Assembly: GCA_902524945.1 (NCBI GenBank)
Contig: CABZFF010000007.1
Span: 1 to 49,089, forward strand
Source of the DNA: an uncultured Pelagibacteraceae bacterium
GTDB lineage: Bacteria > Pseudomonadota > Alphaproteobacteria > Pelagibacterales > Pelagibacteraceae
Direction of reading: 5' to 3'
DNA length: 49,089 nucleotides
Position numbers and translations under genes: made by a program. Below the pieces are notes generated by a model. It saw nothing but the letters and a program-made list of their open reading frames with translations, made no database searches and was not told where the DNA came from. Positions 45,390-49,089 of the stretch are shown here, in pieces; within the stretch, counting starts at the first letter, position 1, and each line of letters begins with the position of its first letter.

Positions 45390-46832
45390 TTAAGCTGCTT
45401 TAGATTTTTCTTTTTTAAGTTTTGATTGTAAATATTTTTCGATTTGTATCGCAGCATCTCTGCCATCTCTTATAGCCCAAACTACTAATGAGGCTCCTCT
45501 AACAATATCGCCTGCCGCAAAAACTCCGTCTAAATTCGTTTGCATTGTCTTAAGATCAATCTTTATTGTGCCCCATTGAGAAACTGCTAACTCTTCAGCA
45601 TTAAATAATTTTGGGAGATTTTCGGGATCGAATCCCAGAGATTTAATAACAAGATCTGCTTTGATCTTATACTCTGAACCAATATCAATTTCAGGTCTTC
45701 TCCTTCCAGATGAATCAGGTTCTCCAAGTTTCATTTTGTTTACCTCGACAGCCTCTATTTTATTTGTACCTATAAAACTCTTTGGACTAGTCAGCCACAC
45801 AAATTCAACTCCTTCTTCAATTGCATTTCCAACTTCTCTTGCAGAACCTGGCATATTTTCTCTATCTCTTCTGTATAAACATTTAACTGATTTAGCCTTT
45901 TGTCTAACTGATGTTCTAACACAATCCATTGCGGTATCTCCCCCGCCAATTACTACAACATCTTTTCCTTCAGCATTAAGTGTGCCATCGTCAAATAATT
46001 GAACTTTATCTCCTAAGCCTTTTCTATTTGAAGCGGTTAAAAATTCCATAGCTGGGAAAATATTTTTTAATTTCTGACCAGGTATATCGATTTCTCTTGG
46101 TTTATAAACTCCTGTAGATATTAAGATCGCATCATGTTTTTTTTGAAGTTCATAAAGAGTTTGATTTTTTCCGACTTCAAAATTTTGTATAAATTTTATA
46201 CCACTTTCCTTAAGAAGTTTTGTCCTTCTTTCAACTACAAATTTTTCCAATTTAAAATTTGGAATTCCATAAATTAGAAGCCCGCCAGGTCTATCGTATC
46301 TATCATAAATTGTTACTTGATAGCCTGTCTTTCTTAACTCTTCAGCACATGCCATCCCCGCTGGACCTGCTCCAATAATTCCGATTGACTGTTTAAGTTC
46401 TTTTTTAATCTTAATTGGTTTTACCCAACCCTTTTCCCAAGCTGTATCATTAATATATTTTTCAATTGATCCTATCGTTACAGTCCCATGCCCAGATTGT
46501 TCAATAACGCAGTTTCCTTCACAAAGCCTGTCTTGAGGGCAAATTCGACCACAAACGTCAGGCATATTGTTTGTGCTTTGTGAAATTTCATAAGCTTCTT
46601 TTAATCTTCCTTCAGCGGTAAGCTTTAACCAATCAGGAATATTATTTCCTAACGGACAATGTATTTGACAGAAAGGAACCCCGCATTGTGAACATCTACT
46701 AGATTGCTCACTTGCTTTTTCAGTTATGTATTCTTTGTAAATCTCATTGAAGTCTTCTTTTCTTTTAGAAGTATTTCTCTTTTCAGGAGTTTCCTGATTT
46801 AAATCCACAAATTGCAACATTTTTTTTTTCAT
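45390..46832 (-). CDS. gltD: Glutamate synthase (NADPH) small subunit
   Basis: This 480-residue iron-sulfur flavoprotein feeds electrons from NADPH to GltB. Two N-terminal 4Fe-4S cysteine sets are visible: C47, C50, C55, C59 and C94, C98, C104, C108. The FAD-binding GIIGAGPAGMACAEE starts near 151, and an NADPH-binding VVIGGGDTAMDC lies near 290. A final GDIVRGASLVVWAIRDGRDAA closes the FAD site. It is the first gene of the gltD-gltB pair. A TATAAT on the minus strand (46870-46865) lies about 33 bases before its ATG. Confidence 0.97.
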   Translation of the reverse strand: MKKKMLQFVDLNQETPEKRNTSKRKEDFNEIYKEYITEKASEQSSRCSQCGVPFCQIHCPLGNNIPDWLKLTAEGRLKEAYEISQSTNNMPDVCGRICPQDRLCEGNCVIEQSGHGTVTIGSIEKYINDTAWEKGWVKPIKIKKELKQSIGIIGAGPAGMACAEELRKTGYQVTIYDRYDRPGGLLIYGIPNFKLEKFVVERRTKLLKESGIKFIQNFEVGKNQTLYELQKKHDAILISTGVYKPREIDIPGQKLKNIFPAMEFLTASNRKGLGDKVQLFDDGTLNAEGKDVVVIGGGDTAMDCVRTSVRQKAKSVKCLYRRDRENMPGSAREVGNAIEEGVEFVWLTSPKSFIGTNKIEAVEVNKMKLGEPDSSGRRRPEIDIGSEYKIKADLVIKSLGFDPENLPKLFNAEELAVSQWGTIKIDLKTMQTNLDGVFAAGDIVRGASLVVWAIRDGRDAAIQIEKYLQSKLKKEKSKAA

Positions 46833-46918
46833 AAGAAAGTCAAAATATTAAAAAAATGTTTTAAATTATATAAATTAAAGGTCAACATTAATTACCTATA
46901 AATTGAAAAATCCCTCAA

Positions 46919-46969
46919 TTTTAATGTCTTTTTGTGCATACCTGATATGCATTCCGTATGACATTAAAA
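46919..46969. promoter_or_regulatory. Nested inverted repeat between divergent gltD and uppP
   Basis: The arms TTTTAATGTC (46919-46928) and GACATTAAAA (46960-46969) are a perfect 10-base inverted repeat. Inside it, TGCATA (46935-46940) and TATGCA (46946-46951) form a second 6-base repeat around CCTGA. As RNA on the plus strand it would fold into a two-tier hairpin ending 28 bases before the uppP ATG; a TATAAA at 46897-46902 could start that transcript. As DNA it lies 50-100 bases upstream of the candidate gltD -10, a place for an operator. Confidence 0.5.
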
Positions 46970-46997
46970 AAACATCCTTCAGTTTTAAATATTTTTA

Positions 46998-47756
46998 ATG
47001 ATTGAAATTATTTTTTTATCTTTGATTCAAGGTGTTACAGAATTTATTCCAGTAAGTTCATCCTCACATTTATTTTTAATTTCTGAATTTGTAGATTTTA
47101 AACAACAAAGTCTCACCATAGATGTCAGTTTACATATAGGCTCATTTTTGGCTGTTTTGACCTACTTTTATAAAGATATTGCAAATTTAATTGAAAACAA
47201 AAAGCTACTTATTAAAATATTTATTTCATCTTTGCCGGTAATTTTAGTTGGCTTCGTTTTAATTCAAACGAATTTGATAGAGAGTTTTAGAAATCTAAAA
47301 GTTATCGGATGGACGACTTTAATATTTGGAGTACTATTATTTTTAAGTGATAGGTTTGATATTCGGAAAACTTTATCGAGCGATTTTGATTTTAAAGCAG
47401 TTTTAATTATTGGTCTTTTTCAAGTTTTATCTTTAGTTCCAGGAGTAAGTAGATCAGGAATAACGTTAACGGCAGCTAGATTTCTTAAATTTAAGAGGCT
47501 AGATGCTGCTAAAATTTCATTTCTAATATCAATACCAATTCTAGGTGTGGTGTCTTTATACGGTTTAAAAAATATTATTATTTCTGAGGATGTAAATTTT
47601 TCTATAATAAATATAATTTCTATAATTTTTTCTTTTTTATTCTCGTTAATGACTATAAAATATTTTTTAAAATATATTCAGAAATTTAGCTTGGATTTAT
47701 TTGTTGTATATAGAGTTGCTCTTGGTTTTGCTCTATTAGTAATTAGCTATTTATAA
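46998..47756 (+). CDS. uppP: Undecaprenyl-diphosphatase (BacA/UppP)
   Basis: This 252-residue polytopic membrane enzyme removes one phosphate from undecaprenyl diphosphate to recycle the carrier lipid for peptidoglycan and surface glycans. The two catalytic loops are QGVTEFIPVSSSSHL at about residues 11-25, with the conserved glutamate, and PGVSRSGITLTAARF near 148-162, with the conserved serine and arginine. It is slightly shorter than the common 265-270 residues. It diverges from gltD over 165 bases that hold the nested inverted repeat. Confidence 0.95.
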   Translation: MIEIIFLSLIQGVTEFIPVSSSSHLFLISEFVDFKQQSLTIDVSLHIGSFLAVLTYFYKDIANLIENKKLLIKIFISSLPVILVGFVLIQTNLIESFRNLKVIGWTTLIFGVLLFLSDRFDIRKTLSSDFDFKAVLIIGLFQVLSLVPGVSRSGITLTAARFLKFKRLDAAKISFLISIPILGVVSLYGLKNIIISEDVNFSIINIISIIFSFLFSLMTIKYFLKYIQKFSLDLFVVYRVALGFALLVISYL

Positions 47757-47886
47757 AGAGTGTAATACAAACAAGAATTATGAAAATGATAATAAAAAAA
47801 TAAACCACAGATTTTTGTAATGAGATGTTTTTTAAAAAATTCATATAATTTTATAGTTATTTACATAAGTAATTACAATAAAAAAA

Positions 47887-47963
47887 TGGTGCGCCTGCTA
47901 GGATTTGAACCCAGAACCTCCTGGTCCGTAGCCAAGCGCTCTATCCAGTTGAGCTACAGGCGC
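47887..47963 (-). tRNA. tRNA-Arg (anticodon ACG)
   Basis: The 77-base gene opens GCGCCTGTAGCTCAACTGG and includes an encoded CCA. Acceptor GCGCCTG pairs with CAGGCGC, the D arm is GCTC/GAGC, and the anticodon loop CTACGGA gives ACG (inosine at the wobble position after editing) for CGN codons. The T arm is CTGGG-TTCAAAT-CCTAG. The minus strand has a seven-T run just after the CCA that may help termination. The flanks, 47757-47886 and 47964-48025, hold no other feature that I can support. Confidence 0.97.
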
Positions 47964-48025
47964 AAATTTAAAAAAGAATTACCAAATATTGTTAATGATA
48001 AATTTTTTAATTATAAGTATTAGTG

Positions 48026-49089
48026 ATGTATAAAAATTCCAACAAACTATTTAATAATTATTTTCTTATAAATTTCTTATTTGCATTAATACCAATTAGT
48101 TATGTCATAGGCAATCTAATACTTAATCTAAATATATTAATATTTATTCTATTTTCATTTTTTATTTGTAGAAAAGAAATTTCAGAATTTAAAATTAATT
48201 TATTTGATAAATTTATTTTAATATATTTTTCTTATATTCTTTTAATTGGTGTTTATAATTTTATTACTGCATCAACAAATAATTTTGAAATAATAATAAA
48301 ATCTTTTTTATATTTAAGGTTCCTCCTACTTTATATTGTTTTAAGACTTTTAACGAATAAAAAAATTATTAATTTTCAATTTTTTTTTGTAGTTAGTTCA
48401 TTTTTAGTTTTATTTGTTTCTTTAGATGTCATTTATCAGTACAATTTTGGAAAAGATATTTTTGGATTTGAAGGTAGTGGGCGAAGATTAGGCGGTCCAT
48501 TTGGTGATGAACTAATTGCTGGGGGTTTTCTCCAAAAATTTTCTTTTTTTTTATTTTTTCTATTGGCTACTTCTCCTTTTTTAAAAAAATTTTCCAGTAG
48601 AAAGTTACTCGTTTTATTTTTGTTCTCATCTGTAATAATTACTTTTGGATTTTTATTTGCAGGTAATAGAGTTCCTTTCGCGATGTTTTTCTTAACATCA
48701 ATTTTAATTTTTATTTTTTTTGAAAATAAAAGAATTTATTTTTTATCAATCATTATTAGCGTTATTAGTATCTTTTATATTATGTATAATTCTAACTTAG
48801 AAATAGCAAAGCATTACGGACATGCTTATATCAAAGCTAAGGATATAGTTACTCCATTTTCAGAAAAAAATTTAATAAATAATGACCAGTTTGAAAAGCT
48901 AAATAAATCTTCTGACCAAACAAACTATTCAATAAAATTTAAAAATAAAAATTATTTGATGAATAATGCTCATATTTTGCAATTTTATTCTGGATATTTA
49001 ACATGGAGTGAAAAAAAAATGTTTGGAGGCGGTGTTAAAACATACCGATATAATTGCCCGAAAGTTATGATTAACTGTACAACACATCC
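48026..49089 (+). CDS. O-antigen ligase/polymerase-like (WaaL/Wzy) membrane protein, C-terminus cut by window
   Basis: The reading frame begins MYKNSNKLFNNYFLINFLF at the ATG at 48026 and stays open for about 354 residues to the window edge. It has many hydrophobic helices. A conserved-looking loop contains GRRLGGPFGDELIAGGFLQKF near 153-173, and GNRVPFAMFFLT follows after a helix. A large extracytoplasmic loop begins near residue 255. These match the O-antigen ligase/Wzy_C family, which joins glycan from undecaprenyl diphosphate to lipid A core or polymerises it. Nearby uppP recycles the same carrier. The family is likely; ligase versus polymerase is not resolved. Confidence 0.75.
   Translation, partial: MYKNSNKLFNNYFLINFLFALIPISYVIGNLILNLNILIFILFSFFICRKEISEFKINLFDKFILIYFSYILLIGVYNFITASTNNFEIIIKSFLYLRFLLLYIVLRLLTNKKIINFQFFFVVSSFLVLFVSLDVIYQYNFGKDIFGFEGSGRRLGGPFGDELIAGGFLQKFSFFLFFLLATSPFLKKFSSRKLLVLFLFSSVIITFGFLFAGNRVPFAMFFLTSILIFIFFENKRIYFLSIIISVISIFYIMYNSNLEIAKHYGHAYIKAKDIVTPFSEKNLINNDQFEKLNKSSDQTNYSIKFKNKNYLMNNAHILQFYSGYLTWSEKKMFGGGVKTYRYNCPKVMINCTTH

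Noticed and set aside
45661-46002. 113-codon plus-strand frame inside gltD
   Set aside because: It is a shadow on the opposite strand of a well-conserved gene and has no recognisable domain.
47757-47886. Possible terminator hairpin (TTAC/GTAA) after uppP and tRNA-Arg
   Set aside because: The stem is only four AT-rich base pairs and is not distinguishable from background in this composition.
47820-48023. Plus-strand 67-codon frame containing LLGFEPRTSWSVAKRSIQLSYRR
   Set aside because: This is the antisense translation of tRNA-Arg, a known artefact that is often mis-annotated as a protein.
1-49089. CRISPR arrays, insertion sequences, prophage or defence islands
   Set aside because: No regularly spaced repeats, transposase or integrase motifs, or restriction/toxin gene pairs are visible; nearly all of the sequence is accounted for by core or glycan genes.

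Overview
The window looks like a stretch of a streamlined marine alphaproteobacterium of the SAR11 / Pelagibacterales type. The reasons are a very AT-rich sequence (roughly 30% GC by eye), genes that abut or overlap by 1-14 bases, lysine- and isoleucine-rich proteins, a class I lysyl-tRNA synthetase, alphaproteobacterial gene orders (rpmH-rnpA-yidD-yidC-argB-HAD-dapD-dapE; bolA-dnaJ-cobS-cobT; thrS-infC-rpmI-rplT-pheS-pheT) and no mobile elements. No gap without a gene exceeds 300 bases. The two longest are about 25.72-25.93 kb, which holds tRNA-Ser and a hairpin, and 47.76-48.03 kb, which holds tRNA-Arg. The species assignment is inference from these traits.

Layout. 0-1.65 kb, minus: a cut-off DUF255 thioredoxin-like protein and a DedA/TVP38 membrane protein. 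1.7-8.1 kb, plus: rpmH, rnpA, yidD, yidC (protein processing and membrane insertion), then argB, a HAD nucleotidase, dapD, dapE and a SET-domain methyltransferase. The glycosyltransferase at 8.1-9.2 kb runs convergently into truA-fmt-def, which is followed upstream by a secreted protein of unknown function and a 59-residue membrane peptide (9.2-13.3 kb, minus). 13.4-15.0 kb, plus: aroK-aroB. Then bolA (minus) diverges from dnaJ-like-cobS-cobT (plus, 15.3-18.6 kb). 18.6-22.1 kb, minus: lysS, pyrD, rpmB and a queuosine-precursor transporter. 22.2-25.7 kb, plus: trkH, an AmpG-like importer and a signal-less NlpC/P60 hydrolase.

From 39.2 down to 25.8 kb the minus strand carries one nearly gap-free run: a glycosyltransferase, thrS, infC, rpmI, rplT, pheS, pheT, lepA, then four surface-glycan genes (GT4, GT2, a polytopic GT-C-like protein, a TylF-like methyltransferase) and tRNA-Ser(GGA). 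Next come an ABHD10-like hydrolase (plus), a YeeZ-like NAD(P)-binding protein and gltB-gltD (minus), then uppP (plus), tRNA-Arg(ACG) (minus) and the start of an O-antigen-ligase-like membrane protein cut by the window end.

Most of the window is core metabolism and translation. The parts that merit a second look are CobS/CobT with J-domain and BolA partners but no CobN nearby, the SET protein coupled to dapE, glycan genes coupled to translation genes, the nested inverted repeat between gltD and uppP, the GC-rich hairpin beside tRNA-Ser, and the absence of engB between yidC and argB. I see no CRISPR array, insertion sequence, prophage or clear defence system.
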